A stretch of DNA of 36,903 bases from Planctomycetota bacterium (GTDB lineage: Bacteria; Planctomycetota; Planctomycetia; Pirellulales; Lacipirellulaceae): the NCBI GenBank assembly GCA_003576855.1, contig QEVI01000007.1, forward strand, positions 1 through 36,903, given 5' to 3'. This document shows positions 1 through 8,621 of the stretch, one piece after another. Each line of letters starts with the position of its first letter. Positions within the stretch are counted from its first letter, which is position 1. Under the pieces are notes generated by a model. That model was given only the letters and a program-made list of their open reading frames with translations. It did not search any database and had not been told where the DNA came from. The translations under genes were made by a program, and so were the position numbers.

Positions 1-2
1 AA

Positions 3-1895
3 GACCTTCACGTCAACAGCCTGTGGCAGCGGCTTCGGCGGAATCTGCTGTTGTTTCTTCAATTGCTGCTGGTGCTGCTGGCGATCCTGGCCCTGCTGCG
101 GCCCGGCTGGCAGGGTGAGTCGCTCGTCGGCCAGCGGTTCATCTTTCTCGTCGATCGCTCGGCCAGCATGGCGGCCCGCGACGCCGACGGCGGCACGCGG
201 CTGGATGCGGCGAAAAAGCGGCTGTTGACGCTCATCGAACAGCTCGAGTCCGACATGTCGGCCATGATCATCGCCTTCGACGACCAGCCGGACGTCGTCC
301 AGGAATTCACCGACAACCGCCGACTGCTGCGCGAGGCCGTCGAGCGGATCCAGCCGACGGCCAAGCCCACCGAGATCCGCGGCGCCCTGGAACTGGCCGA
401 CGGCTTCGCCAACCCGGAGCGAGTGTCGCTGGGCGAAGGCGAAGCGGAGTTCGACGCCACGGCTCAAGAGCCGGTCGAGTTGTATATCCTCAGCGACGGC
501 CGTTTCGGCGCCGTCGATGATTTCTCGCTGGGCAATTTGCGCCCCAAGTACCTGCCCATCGGCAGCTTTGATGCGAACAACCTGGCCGTCACGGCGCTGA
601 ACACGCGGCGAAACGAGAACCGACCCGAACAGCGCCAGGCCTTCGTGCAGGTGGCGAACTTCAGCGACGCGGAGCGGACGGCCACGGTCGAACTGTACCT
701 CGACGGTCGATTGCTCGACGCCGCCGAGCTGAAAATCGCCGCGGGCGATGCGGCGGGGACGACGTTCAATTTGCTCGAGGCGAGCGCGGGGCGGCTCGAA
801 GCCCGGCTGGCCCCGGCGCCCGACGCCGGCGACCGGCTCGCCTTGGACAACGTCGCCTACGCCGTGCTGGACCCACCGCGGCAGGCGCGCGTCTTGCTGG
901 CGACGCCGGGCAACACGCCGCTGGAGCTGGCCCTCACGACGCAACGGGCCGAGCGATTCGGCAAGGTCGAGAAGATCGCCCCCGCGGCGATCGCCACGCC
1001 CGACTTCCAGCGGCAAGCGCAAGCCGAAACGTACGACCTGGTGATCTTCGACCAGTGCGCGCCGCAGCGGGCGGAGCAGATGCCGCCGGCCAATACGCTG
1101 TTCATCGGCCGCATCCCGCCGCTCGCCGGCTGGCTCGAAAAATCGTCGCAGCAGAAGGTCAGCGGGCCGCAGATCATCGACTGGCAGCGCAGCCATCCGC
1201 TGCTGAACCTGGTCGAATTCGGCAACGTCGCTATCGCCGACAGCCTGGTGGTGCGACCGCCGGCGGGCGGCAAGACGCTGGTCGATTCGACCGAGGGGCC
1301 GCTGATGGCGATTGCGCCCCGCGACGGGTACGAGGACGCGGCGATCGGCTTCGAGATCGTCGGCGTCAATCCCTCCGGCCAGCGCACGGCCAACACGAAC
1401 TGGCCCCGCCACTACAGCTTTCCCAATTTTTGTCTGAATGTGCTGCAATACTTCGGCGGCGCCGCCGAAGTGCAAGCAGCGCACCACCCGCCCGGCAAAC
1501 CGGTGGAGGTTGAACTACCCGCGCGACCGGCCGAAGCGACGGTCGTGCTGCCCGATGGGTCGGTCCGCGCCCTTGCCGTGCCCCCTGCCGGCAAGCTGGC
1601 AGTGCACGAGACCGACCAGCTTGGCGTCTACGAGGTACGGACGGGCGGCGAGCGGGCGGCCCAGTTCGCCGTCAACTTGTTCGACCCCAACGAGAGCGAC
1701 GTCCGCCTTCGGCCGCGGCAGGACGACAAAGACGGGCTCCAAGCGGTCGAGTCGCTGGAAATCGGATTCGTCGACGTGGCGGCGCAGTCGCCCTCGACGC
1801 CCGTCCGGAAGGAACTGTGGACAACCCTATTGCTGGCCGCCTTGTTCGTGCTGGTGCTGGAGTGGTATATCTATAATCGCCGGGTCTACGTCTAG
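3..1895 (+). CDS. BatA-like VWA-domain membrane protein, 5' end outside the window
   Basis: The reading frame is open from the first complete codon at position 3, so the gene starts upstream; the TTG at 51 lies inside the first hydrophobic segment and is not a likely start. The visible N-terminus is basic and then hydrophobic (rich in Leu, ending near LALLRPGW), as in the double-membrane-anchor N-termini of BatA-type proteins. A von Willebrand A domain follows, with the MIDAS motif D-R-S-A-S. Later parts look like the beta-sandwich and Rossmann-like regions common in planctomycete members. A C-terminal membrane helix (rich in Leu and Ala, residues LLLAALFVLVLEWYIY) ends the protein. The family is linked to MoxR ATPases and aerotolerance-type operons, and the partners are probably upstream. 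The exact role is unknown. Confidence 0.85.
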   Translation, partial: DLHVNSLWQRLRRNLLLFLQLLLVLLAILALLRPGWQGESLVGQRFIFLVDRSASMAARDADGGTRLDAAKKRLLTLIEQLESDMSAMIIAFDDQPDVVQEFTDNRRLLREAVERIQPTAKPTEIRGALELADGFANPERVSLGEGEAEFDATAQEPVELYILSDGRFGAVDDFSLGNLRPKYLPIGSFDANNLAVTALNTRRNENRPEQRQAFVQVANFSDAERTATVELYLDGRLLDAAELKIAAGDAAGTTFNLLEASAGRLEARLAPAPDAGDRLALDNVAYAVLDPPRQARVLLATPGNTPLELALTTQRAERFGKVEKIAPAAIATPDFQRQAQAETYDLVIFDQCAPQRAEQMPPANTLFIGRIPPLAGWLEKSSQQKVSGPQIIDWQRSHPLLNLVEFGNVAIADSLVVRPPAGGKTLVDSTEGPLMAIAPRDGYEDAAIGFEIVGVNPSGQRTANTNWPRHYSFPNFCLNVLQYFGGAAEVQAAHHPPGKPVEVELPARPAEATVVLPDGSVRALAVPPAGKLAVHETDQLGVYEVRTGGERAAQFAVNLFDPNESDVRLRPRQDDKDGLQAVESLEIGFVDVAAQSPSTPVRKELWTTLLLAALFVLVLEWYIYNRRVYV

Positions 1896-2134
1896 GGCGT
1901 ACGGGCGGCTGCCCTCTGCGTTCGGGGGGTGGCGGTTCCGCGGCAGCGCCTCCAGCGGGGCGCCGCGGACGGCGTATAAGCGGCCATCGACGAACCTGTA
2001 GCGGGCCGCTCTCGATGGGTTGAATAGGCGGTATATTTTTTGCACCCGACACGCCGAGCCAATCCGCCTTCGCCTGCATTGTCTTCTGTCGCTGGCCGCT
2101 CGCTCGGCGGTCCGCGGGACATCGAACTTCGTCT

Positions 2135-2863
2135 ATGCCTTCCACGCTGAAGCCCAAGAGACCTCGCCGACAGCGGACCGGCGGCAAGGCCCTCAATCGA
2201 CTGATTGAGAACGACCTCATCCGCAAGGTCAGCTACGACGAGTACCGCGACAAGGTGCAACGGGTGTACGGCGGCCCCAAGGGGGCGGTCCTGTCGCTCT
2301 GCAGCTTGATGTCGCTCCACATCCCGCTCGGCGAGCGGATCTTTCGCAGCCGCAAGTTCGACCTCCGCGGGGCCAAGGCGATTCTCGACGTCGGCAGCGG
2401 CGCCGGCCAGATCGCCGGACACCTCCTCAAATACGGCGACCCGGACGCCACGGTCACCTGCACCGACCTGTCGCGGCAGATGCTCCGCCGGGCCCGCAAC
2501 CGCTTGAAGAGCGGCCGGCCCAGGTTCGTCGCCTGCGATCTATCGCAACTGCCGTTCGAGGACGCCGCATTCGATTGCATCACCTGCGGCTACGTGCTGG
2601 AGCACCTGCCCCGCGCCGAGCCGGGCCTGGCCGAAATGTCGCGGGTGCTGCGGCCGGGCGGACGCATGTTCCTGTTGACGACCGAAGACAATTTCTCCGG
2701 CGCCTGGACGAGCCGGCTGTGGTATTGCCGCACGTACAACCGCGCCGAGCTGCGGCGGCTGTGCGAGCAGCTCGGCCTGCATTGGAAGCAGGAGCTTTGG
2801 TTCACGCGGCTCCACCGCGTCATTCGCGCTGGCGGCATCTGCGTGGAGATCGAAAAGCGGTAG
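2135..2863 (+). CDS. Class I SAM-dependent methyltransferase
   Basis: A protein of 242 residues with a Rossmann-type methyltransferase core. Motif I (D-V-G-S-G-A-G-Q) lies at about residues 85-92. An acidic end of beta-2 (CTDLS) follows at about 110. The motif around residues 150-180 (YVLEHLPRAEPGLAEMSRVLRPGG) is the typical post-motif III region of the Methyltransf_11 family. The N-terminus is basic and not part of the fold. The substrate cannot be read from the sequence. The gene stands alone, 240 bases after the VWA gene and convergent with the next gene. The ATG at 2135 is the first plausible start; no strong ribosome binding site is visible. Confidence 0.85.
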   Translation: MPSTLKPKRPRRQRTGGKALNRLIENDLIRKVSYDEYRDKVQRVYGGPKGAVLSLCSLMSLHIPLGERIFRSRKFDLRGAKAILDVGSGAGQIAGHLLKYGDPDATVTCTDLSRQMLRRARNRLKSGRPRFVACDLSQLPFEDAAFDCITCGYVLEHLPRAEPGLAEMSRVLRPGGRMFLLTTEDNFSGAWTSRLWYCRTYNRAELRRLCEQLGLHWKQELWFTRLHRVIRAGGICVEIEKR

Positions 2864-2939
2864 AGCCGGCTGCGGCGTTTGCGCTGCCCATTTAGCGTCT
2901 GGTCCTCGACCGGGCGGTTGAATGCCGATGCCGCGCCGC

Positions 2940-4178
2940 TCAGATCCGCAGAAAAATCCCCCGCCGGTACATCCAGTAGCAGATCAGCCAGATGATTGTG
3001 CCGACGGCCAGGTTCTCAACCAGCGGCTGGTAGGGCTCGCCAAACGCCTCGAATGCCGCGGCGCCGACGTGGCGGTGCAAGGCGTCGAGCGTCCAGTGGG
3101 CGATGAGGTGAATCATCGCGTACGCCGCGATGGAATTCATGCCGACGACGATCGCCGGAAACCACAGCCGCCGCCAGGCGGCGATGTCGACGATCGCATA
3201 GAACAGCCCCAGCGTGATCAGACAAAGCCCGCCGGAGAACAGGGCAAAGCTCGGCGTCCAGATCTTCTTCACAATCGGGCAGACCCCCGCGTAGTGCAGG
3301 CCGGCGCCGCCCAGCGAGCACGCCAGCCCGGCGGCAAGCAACCAGAGCAGCTTCTGTCGCGCCGCCCGATCGCCGCGCAGTAGTTCGCCTGCCATCAGCC
3401 CCAGCAGCATGGTGGCCAGCGAGGGGATGAAGTTCAGCGTGTCGTAGCCGCCTTCATTGGCCACAAACGGCTCGCTCCGCGGAAAAAGATTGAGCAGCCA
3501 CTGGTCGAAATAGTGCGCCGGATGGGCGTTCTTGTTCCAGTGCGCCCAGAAACCGTCGTAATACGCTTGCCCGTGCACCGCGGCGTAGTCGTAGCCGGGC
3601 GCAGGCAGCGGCCATAGCGCAAACAGCAGCCAGTAGCCCAGCAGGATCGCGACGAGGGCCGCAAGCTGCACCTTCCAGCCGCGGTTCCACAGCAAAAACA
3701 GCGGCACGTATCCCAGGCCAATCTGGGTGACGACGTCCTCGAACGTCCAGCGAGTCTCGGGGCGACCCACGGACCGCAAGAAGACGCCCAGCAGGATGAG
3801 GACCAGCGCCCGATAGACGGCATGGCCGAGCATCGTGGCGTACGAGTCGCCGCGCCGCGAGCGGGACGCGTAGGAAAACGCCGCGGCGGCGCCGACCAGG
3901 AACATGAACGACGGCTGGATCATGTCCCACAGCGCGAGCCCCTGCCACTCGACGTGCTCGAACTGGTACACGAGCCGCTGGACCCATGGCCGCTGGCTAT
4001 TGGCCTCGATGATGGGCCGCGTCCAACCGTTCGGCCCATCCAGAAACACCAGCAGGAGCATCACCAGGCCGCGATAGGCGTCGAGCGATGCCAGGCGCCG
4101 TCTTGCGGGCGGATTAATGCTGGCCGGCCGCAGCGTCGTTCCCGCCAGGTTCTCAGATGCCGACAGCGAACTGGCCAT
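2940..4178 (-). CDS. HGSNAT-like multispanning acyltransferase (DUF5009 type)
   Basis: An integral membrane protein of 412 residues with about ten hydrophobic segments. The N-terminal signature R-L-A-S-L-D-A-Y-R-G-L followed by a hydrophobic helix is typical of the bacterial heparan-alpha-glucosaminide N-acetyltransferase/DUF5009 family. A short H-V-E-W-Q-G-L segment and D-M-I-Q-P-S-F-M-F-L-V-G follow; the His aligns by pattern with the acetyl-carrying histidine of HGSNAT (family knowledge). Such enzymes are thought to move acetyl groups across the membrane to amino sugars. The gene lies upstream-adjacent to none of its own strand but directly downstream of the NagB/PIG-L fusion, 258 bases away, which fits amino-sugar metabolism. 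The acceptor sugar is unknown. Confidence 0.8.
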   Translation of the reverse strand: MASSLSASENLAGTTLRPASINPPARRRLASLDAYRGLVMLLLVFLDGPNGWTRPIIEANSQRPWVQRLVYQFEHVEWQGLALWDMIQPSFMFLVGAAAAFSYASRSRRGDSYATMLGHAVYRALVLILLGVFLRSVGRPETRWTFEDVVTQIGLGYVPLFLLWNRGWKVQLAALVAILLGYWLLFALWPLPAPGYDYAAVHGQAYYDGFWAHWNKNAHPAHYFDQWLLNLFPRSEPFVANEGGYDTLNFIPSLATMLLGLMAGELLRGDRAARQKLLWLLAAGLACSLGGAGLHYAGVCPIVKKIWTPSFALFSGGLCLITLGLFYAIVDIAAWRRLWFPAIVVGMNSIAAYAMIHLIAHWTLDALHRHVGAAAFEAFGEPYQPLVENLAVGTIIWLICYWMYRRGIFLRI

Positions 4179-4233
4179 AGCGCAGCATCGGCGTCCCGGA
4201 CGCCTCCCTCGGAGTCGCGACAGATCATTGAAG

Positions 4234-4379
4234 GTTGCGCCGCCAATGAGCCGCTGCAGCCCCGGTCTTCGGCCGAGGATGGCTCTCCATCAGCACCAGC
4301 TCCGTCCCGATGGAAAGCGACCCCCGGGCAGGGCCCGGGGCTACATTCGACGCCAACGACGGCTCATTGGCTGCGCAAC
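4234..4379. repeat. MITE-like element with 20-bp inverted ends
   Basis: The 20 bases at 4234-4253 match the reverse complement of 4360-4379 at 19 of 20 positions (core CCAATGAGCCG / CGGCTCATTGG). The ends enclose about 106 bases with no gene, and the inside contains a further GC-rich palindrome (around 4320-4342, CCCGGGCagGGCCCGGGG). It fills most of the 258-base gap between the acyltransferase and the NagB fusion. I saw no clear target-site duplication. It may be a small non-autonomous element or a large transcribed hairpin. Confidence 0.5.
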
Positions 4380-4436
4380 TCCCCAAGTCCGTTCGAAGCG
4401 GTCGCAGGCGGCGGCCTGGCGGCGCTCCGGGCGGCT

Positions 4437-6365
4437 TCACAGCACCGCGTCCATGTCGCCCTTCCACCGCACGAAGCCTTCGATGGCCTCGTACTCGGCG
4501 AGGCCCAGCTTATCATAAAGCTCGGCCGTGTAGCGATTGCGCTGTTCGGCCCGCTGCCAGAATTCGCGGGGATCGGGCCCCGGAAACAGCGCCTTGTCCT
4601 TCTGCGACTCGTGCTTGAAGATCGCCGCCCGCTTGCGGAGCAGTTCCTGGGGACTCAGCGGAACGGCCATTTCAATTTGGTGGGCCGGCCATTCCTGCCA
4701 GGCCCCGCGGTAGAGCCACACGACGCAGTCCTTGTACCAGTCTTCATGCTCCACCTGCTTGCAGGCCAGAAACACCGCCCGCAAGCACGTGCGGTGGGTG
4801 CCGTGCGGATCAGACAGGTCGCCGGCGGCGTAAATCTGATGCGGCCGGACCTTCCGCAGCAGTTCAACCGTAAGCCGCACGTCTTCGTCCGACAGCGGCT
4901 TCTTTCGCACGCGACCGGTTTCATAGAACGGCATATCGAGGAAATGAAGCTGCGACTCAGGAATATTGCATGTCCGCGTCGCGGCGCGGGCCTCGCAGCG
5001 GCGGATCATCCCCTTGATGCTCTGGACTTCGGGGCTATCGACCTGCCCCGGCTGCTTGCGCCGCACGAACTCGTCGACATGGGCTTCGAGCTGGGCCGTC
5101 CGTTCCACGTCGATCTTGAAATGGCGATTGAACTCCGAAACGAAATCGGTGAAAGCAATCGCGTCGTCGTCGAACACGGCGATGTTGCCGGAGGTCTGGT
5201 AGGCGACGTGCACTTGGTGGCCCTGGTCCACCAGCCGGATGAGCGTGCCGCCCATGGAAATCACGTCGTCGTCCGGGTGCGGCGAAAAGATGAGCGCCCG
5301 TTTGGGGAACGTCCCCGCGCCAAACCGCGGCACGTCGCCCGCCCGGCGAGCGTGCTCCGGTTTTCCGCCCGGCCACCCGGTGATCGTCTGCTGGAGCGTG
5401 CGAAAGACTTCGATGTTGATGTTGTACGCCGTCCCCTGACTGGCGAGCAGGTCCTGCAAGCCTTCTTCGTTGTAGTCCTCTTCGGTGAGCTTCAGAATCG
5501 GCTTCTTCAGCCGCTGCGCCAGCCAGATGACGGCCTTGCGAATGAGCTGCTCGTTCCACGCAACGCTGCCGCACAGCCAGGGGCTGGCGCGCTGCGTGAG
5601 GGCCTCGGCCGCCGCGTCGTCGAGCACCACCTCGGCGTTGGGATGCGTCTGCAAGAAGCTGGCCGCGACGATGGGCGACACCTCGCCCTCGACCGCCCGG
5701 GCGACGATGCTGGCCTTCCCCTCGCCGAAGGCCATCATGATGACTTTCTTCGCTTCGAGGATCGTGCCGACGCCCATCGTGATCGCGCGGCGCGGCACGT
5801 TGTCCTCGCCGAAGAAATCGCTGGCGGCGTCTTTCCGCGTGACCTTGTCGAGCGTAATCATGCGGGTGCGGCTGTCGCGCCCGGAGCCCGGCTCGTTAAA
5901 GCCGATATGGCCGGTGCGGCCGACGCCCAAAAGCTGGACGTCGATGCCGCCGGCGTCGCGAATGGCCGCCTCGTATTTGCGGCAAGCCTCCTCCACATCC
6001 GCTTCGGGCAGCGTGCCGTCGGGAATGTGCACGTTGGCCGCTTCGATGTCGACGTGGTCGAACAGGTGTTCGTGCATGAACCGAACGTAGCTTTGCAGCT
6101 CGTCCGGCTGCATGGGGAAGTACTCGTCCAGGTTGAAGGTAACGACGTGCTTGAAGGATAAGCCTTCGTCGCGGTGGAGTCGCACCAGTTCCGCGTACAC
6201 GCCCGTCGGGGTGCTCCCCGTGGCCAGTCCGAGCACGCACGGCTTGCCTTGTTGGGCGCGCTGGCGGATGAGCGCGGCAATCTCGGCGGCGACCGCCTTA
6301 CTGGCCTCGCCGGCATGGCGATAGATACGGGTGGGAATCTTCTCGACGCTGGACGCTTGGTGCAT
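4437..6365 (-). CDS. nagB: Glucosamine-6-phosphate deaminase/PIG-L deacetylase fusion
   Basis: A protein of 642 residues with two enzyme domains. Residues 1-260 are a NagB sugar-phosphate isomerase domain: phosphate-binding G-L-A-T-G-S-T-P at about 47-54, F-N-L-D-E-Y with Asp80 (equivalent of the E. coli proton-acceptor Asp72), and G-V-G-R-T-G-H-I-G-F-N-E-P-G-S at 147-161, retaining His153 and Glu158. The E. coli Asp141 position is Thr151 here. Residues 355-600 are a PIG-L/LmbE metal-dependent deacetylase domain with H-P-D-D-D (363-367) and D-P-H-G-T-H later. The fusion is about 640 residues in other planctomycetes and Bacteroidetes. It could deacetylate an N-acetyl amino sugar and deaminate the product to fructose-6-phosphate plus ammonia, but the substrate of either half is not shown. 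Confidence 0.85.
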   Translation of the reverse strand: MHQASSVEKIPTRIYRHAGEASKAVAAEIAALIRQRAQQGKPCVLGLATGSTPTGVYAELVRLHRDEGLSFKHVVTFNLDEYFPMQPDELQSYVRFMHEHLFDHVDIEAANVHIPDGTLPEADVEEACRKYEAAIRDAGGIDVQLLGVGRTGHIGFNEPGSGRDSRTRMITLDKVTRKDAASDFFGEDNVPRRAITMGVGTILEAKKVIMMAFGEGKASIVARAVEGEVSPIVAASFLQTHPNAEVVLDDAAAEALTQRASPWLCGSVAWNEQLIRKAVIWLAQRLKKPILKLTEEDYNEEGLQDLLASQGTAYNINIEVFRTLQQTITGWPGGKPEHARRAGDVPRFGAGTFPKRALIFSPHPDDDVISMGGTLIRLVDQGHQVHVAYQTSGNIAVFDDDAIAFTDFVSEFNRHFKIDVERTAQLEAHVDEFVRRKQPGQVDSPEVQSIKGMIRRCEARAATRTCNIPESQLHFLDMPFYETGRVRKKPLSDEDVRLTVELLRKVRPHQIYAAGDLSDPHGTHRTCLRAVFLACKQVEHEDWYKDCVVWLYRGAWQEWPAHQIEMAVPLSPQELLRKRAAIFKHESQKDKALFPGPDPREFWQRAEQRNRYTAELYDKLGLAEYEAIEGFVRWKGDMDAVL

Positions 6366-6553
6366 AGCTGCGCAATTACGGTGTGGGAAGGCTCATGCGA
6401 CTGGTACACAGGGCCTCCAGCGGAAAACCTCCAGTCGCAAGGGGCGATCCGCCGCTTCGGCGCCGCCGGCGCCGTGCTGCACCCATTGTGCGGGTAGAAG
6501 TTCGGTGCGCAAAGGCGTTAAGGCGCACGGCGCCGCAGCGTTTGCGGCTTGTG

Positions 6554-7603
6554 CTAGCCGCGGGCGCCCGCAGGCCGGGAGCCGGCCATGCTGCGAGCCT
6601 GCATTTCGCAAAGCTTTACGGCGTCCTGCGCAAGTGGGCCGCCCAGAATCGCGCTTTCGCGGTTATTGCGCACTGCATCCGTGACTTCGCGCAACTCGGC
6701 CTCGAAGGCGTTCATCGGATCGCCGCCGGACAGCGTCGGCCGCTCGACGCCGCCGGACTCCAGCAGCACCGTCGGCGGGCACAGATACGCCCCCTCGCCG
6801 CCGATCACCGCGAACTCGAACAGCATCGTCGCCCGCTCGAAGTGGATCTCGAACCCATGGTTGAACGCGCGGCCCTGCTGGTTGACGACGCCGGACGTCG
6901 CCTCGACCAGATACCCCGCGTCGCCGAACGTAAAATGCGAGTGCCAGAACTCCGGCAAGCCGTGGCGCATCCGCCCGCGACTGGCGACCTCCGTGGGCAT
7001 GCCGAACGCCAGGCGAATGAAGTGGGCGTCGTGAACGTGCAAGTCGAACAGCGGCCCGCCGACCTGGTCGGCCGCCCAGTAGTTTCTCAGCCACGCCGGG
7101 TCGGCGATGACCCGGCGAAACGCCCCGCCCAGCACGGCGCCGTACCGCCCGCTCTGGATGGCGTCGTACGCCCAGGCGTATTCCGGGAAAAACGGCAGCA
7201 CATGCCCGACGTACAGCCGCCGGTCGGCCTTGCGGGCGGCCGCGCTCATTCGCTCGCACTCCTCGAGCCGCAGCGACATCGGCTTCTCGCAGAACACATG
7301 CCGGCCCGCGGCGAAGGCCGTAATCGTCGCCTCGGCGTGCAGGGCCGGCGGCAGCGTCACGTCCACGAGGTCCAGTTCGGTCGAGGCGAGCATCTGGTCG
7401 ATGCTGGTGAACGTCGCCACGCCGCTGAGGTCCATCTGCTCGCCGGCGGGGCCGAAGTTCCCTTTGATATCGGTCCAATCGCCGGTGAGGCGCTTCTCAT
7501 TCACCTCGCAGATCGCCGCCACCCGCACCCCAGGCAGCTTGCGATACGTGAGGTAATGGATCATCCCCATGAACCCCAGGCCGACGATGCCCACGTTAAT
7601 CAT
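6554..7603 (-). CDS. Gfo/Idh/MocA family oxidoreductase
   Basis: A protein of 349 residues with an N-terminal NAD(P)-binding Rossmann fold (G-L-G-F-M-G at 8-13) and the family's E-K-P-M-S-L motif. The C-terminal alpha/beta domain carries G-G-P-L-F-D-L-H-V-H-D, matching the region that holds the catalytic Asp/His pair in this family. Members oxidise or reduce sugars, inositols or similar polyols. The start is well supported: GGGAG lies nine bases before the ATG. The following sugar isomerase gene lies upstream on the same strand, so the two may act in one pathway. The substrate is unknown. No sign of truncation. Confidence 0.87.
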   Translation of the reverse strand: MINVGIVGLGFMGMIHYLTYRKLPGVRVAAICEVNEKRLTGDWTDIKGNFGPAGEQMDLSGVATFTSIDQMLASTELDLVDVTLPPALHAEATITAFAAGRHVFCEKPMSLRLEECERMSAAARKADRRLYVGHVLPFFPEYAWAYDAIQSGRYGAVLGGAFRRVIADPAWLRNYWAADQVGGPLFDLHVHDAHFIRLAFGMPTEVASRGRMRHGLPEFWHSHFTFGDAGYLVEATSGVVNQQGRAFNHGFEIHFERATMLFEFAVIGGEGAYLCPPTVLLESGGVERPTLSGGDPMNAFEAELREVTDAVRNNRESAILGGPLAQDAVKLCEMQARSMAGSRPAGARG

Positions 7604-7641
7604 GCTACGCTGCTCCCTGCCTCAAACCCTGTACGCCTTAA

Positions 7642-7663
7642 CCCCGACCTGGCTAGGTCGGGG
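7642..7663. repeat. Short palindromic repeat, copy 1
   Basis: Arms CCCCGACCT and AGGTCGGGG pair perfectly around a four-base loop GGCT. It belongs to the same family as 7714-7739 and 22821-22846. It lies between the isomerase and the oxidoreductase genes; there is no T-tract, so it is not a classical terminator. Confidence 0.7.
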
Positions 7664-7673
7664 CTACCCCCCA

Positions 7674-7713
7674 AAACCCTGCACACGCCCCCTAAACCCA
7701 ATACACGCCCCCT
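7674..7713. repeat. Two tandem 20-base units next to the palindromic repeat
   Basis: Positions 7674-7693 and 7694-7713 are 20-base units agreeing at 17 of 20 positions (consensus begins AAACCC and ends ACACGCCCCCT). A related piece starts at 7624. The array abuts the palindromic repeat at 7714, suggesting that repeat and spacer were duplicated together. Confidence 0.55.
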
Positions 7714-7739
7714 AGCCCCGACCTAGCCAGGTCGGGGCT
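7714..7739. repeat. Short palindromic repeat, copy 2
   Basis: Perfect 11-bp arms AGCCCCGACCT and AGGTCGGGGCT flank the loop AGCC. This is the longest and cleanest copy of the family in the window, about 50 bases from copy 1 and just downstream of the isomerase stop codon (minus strand), where it could also act as a transcript 3' end stabiliser. Confidence 0.72.
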
Positions 7740-7769
7740 GCGCCGGGTACACGCTGTCACACGCCCAGC

Positions 7770-8621
7770 TTACGCCAGGTTGTGCTCCAGCCGCTTCAAG
7801 CTTTCCAGCACTTCGACCGCCGCGGCGATTTCCGCCTTCTGCCGCTGCGGCTCCTGCGGTATTTCGCGCTCGATGGTCAGCGGTCCCTCGTAGCCGATTT
7901 CGGCCAGCGTCCGCAGGTAGGCCGCGAAATCCACGTCCCCTTGGCCCAGCGGGGTCTCGGCGCCCCAGGTCTTGCCCGGCTGGTCCGACCACGTGGCGTC
8001 CTTGCAATGGACGCTGCGGACATACTTGCCGAGCGTCCGCAGCGCGGGAATAGGCTCGCCGCAGCCGTAGAGGATCATGTTGGCCGGATCGAAATTGATG
8101 AACAAGTTGTCTCGGCCGACATCCTGTAGAAAGCCGAGCAACACGTCGGCCGGCTCCTGCCCCGTTTCCAGGTGGAGGGCCTGGCCGTTGCGCTGGAGAT
8201 AGTCGCACACGTCGCGGGTGATTCGCAGCACGTCTTCGTAGTCGGCGCTGGTGCGATCGTGCGGCACGAACCCGAGGTGGAGGCCGACCGCCTGCACGCC
8301 AAGCTGCCTGGCGAAGTCGGCGATTTCCTTGAGCTCCGCCGTCCGCGCTTCACGCGTCGAAGGCGGCGCCAGGCCCACGGTGCGGGTTACGGTGGGAATA
8401 TCAGCGTAGCTCTCGCCCTCGAACCCGGCGAACACGACCGTCACGGCGATGCCCAGGTCCTTCAGCCGCTGGAGGAACTCCGCGGCCCGCTCACGAGTGC
8501 GGGACTGGCGGTGCGGCGTGTGCAAATGCACCGTCGAAACGCCCAGTTCCCGCGCGACTTCCAGCCGCACGCCCAGCCCCGCGTCAATGCTCGCGAACAC
8601 GCCAATCGGCCACTTGCTCAT
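7770..8621 (-). CDS. TIM-barrel sugar phosphate isomerase/epimerase
   Basis: A protein of 283 residues of the xylose-isomerase-like TIM-barrel family (AP endonuclease 2 superfamily). Putative metal ligands lie in the expected order: Glu in L-H-L-E-T-G-Q-E, Asp in I-N-F-D-P-A-N-M, His in V-H-C-K-D-A and Glu in L-T-I-E-R-E-I. Members interconvert ketoses or open sugar derivatives, often beside Gfo/Idh/MocA dehydrogenases, as here. I chose the ATG at 8621 because AAGGAG lies 11 bases upstream and the protein then begins M-S-K-W-P-I-G; an ATG at 8651 would add ten residues and has no ribosome binding site. The substrate is unknown. Confidence 0.85.
   Translation of the reverse strand: MSKWPIGVFASIDAGLGVRLEVARELGVSTVHLHTPHRQSRTRERAAEFLQRLKDLGIAVTVVFAGFEGESYADIPTVTRTVGLAPPSTREARTAELKEIADFARQLGVQAVGLHLGFVPHDRTSADYEDVLRITRDVCDYLQRNGQALHLETGQEPADVLLGFLQDVGRDNLFINFDPANMILYGCGEPIPALRTLGKYVRSVHCKDATWSDQPGKTWGAETPLGQGDVDFAAYLRTLAEIGYEGPLTIEREIPQEPQRQKAEIAAAVEVLESLKRLEHNLA

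Noticed and set aside
3822..6161. A plus-strand frame of 779 codons opposite the NagB/PIG-L gene
   Set aside because: It is a shadow of the GC-rich minus-strand gene; its translation is rich in Arg, Ala, Val and His without any domain, while the minus-strand frame has clear motifs.
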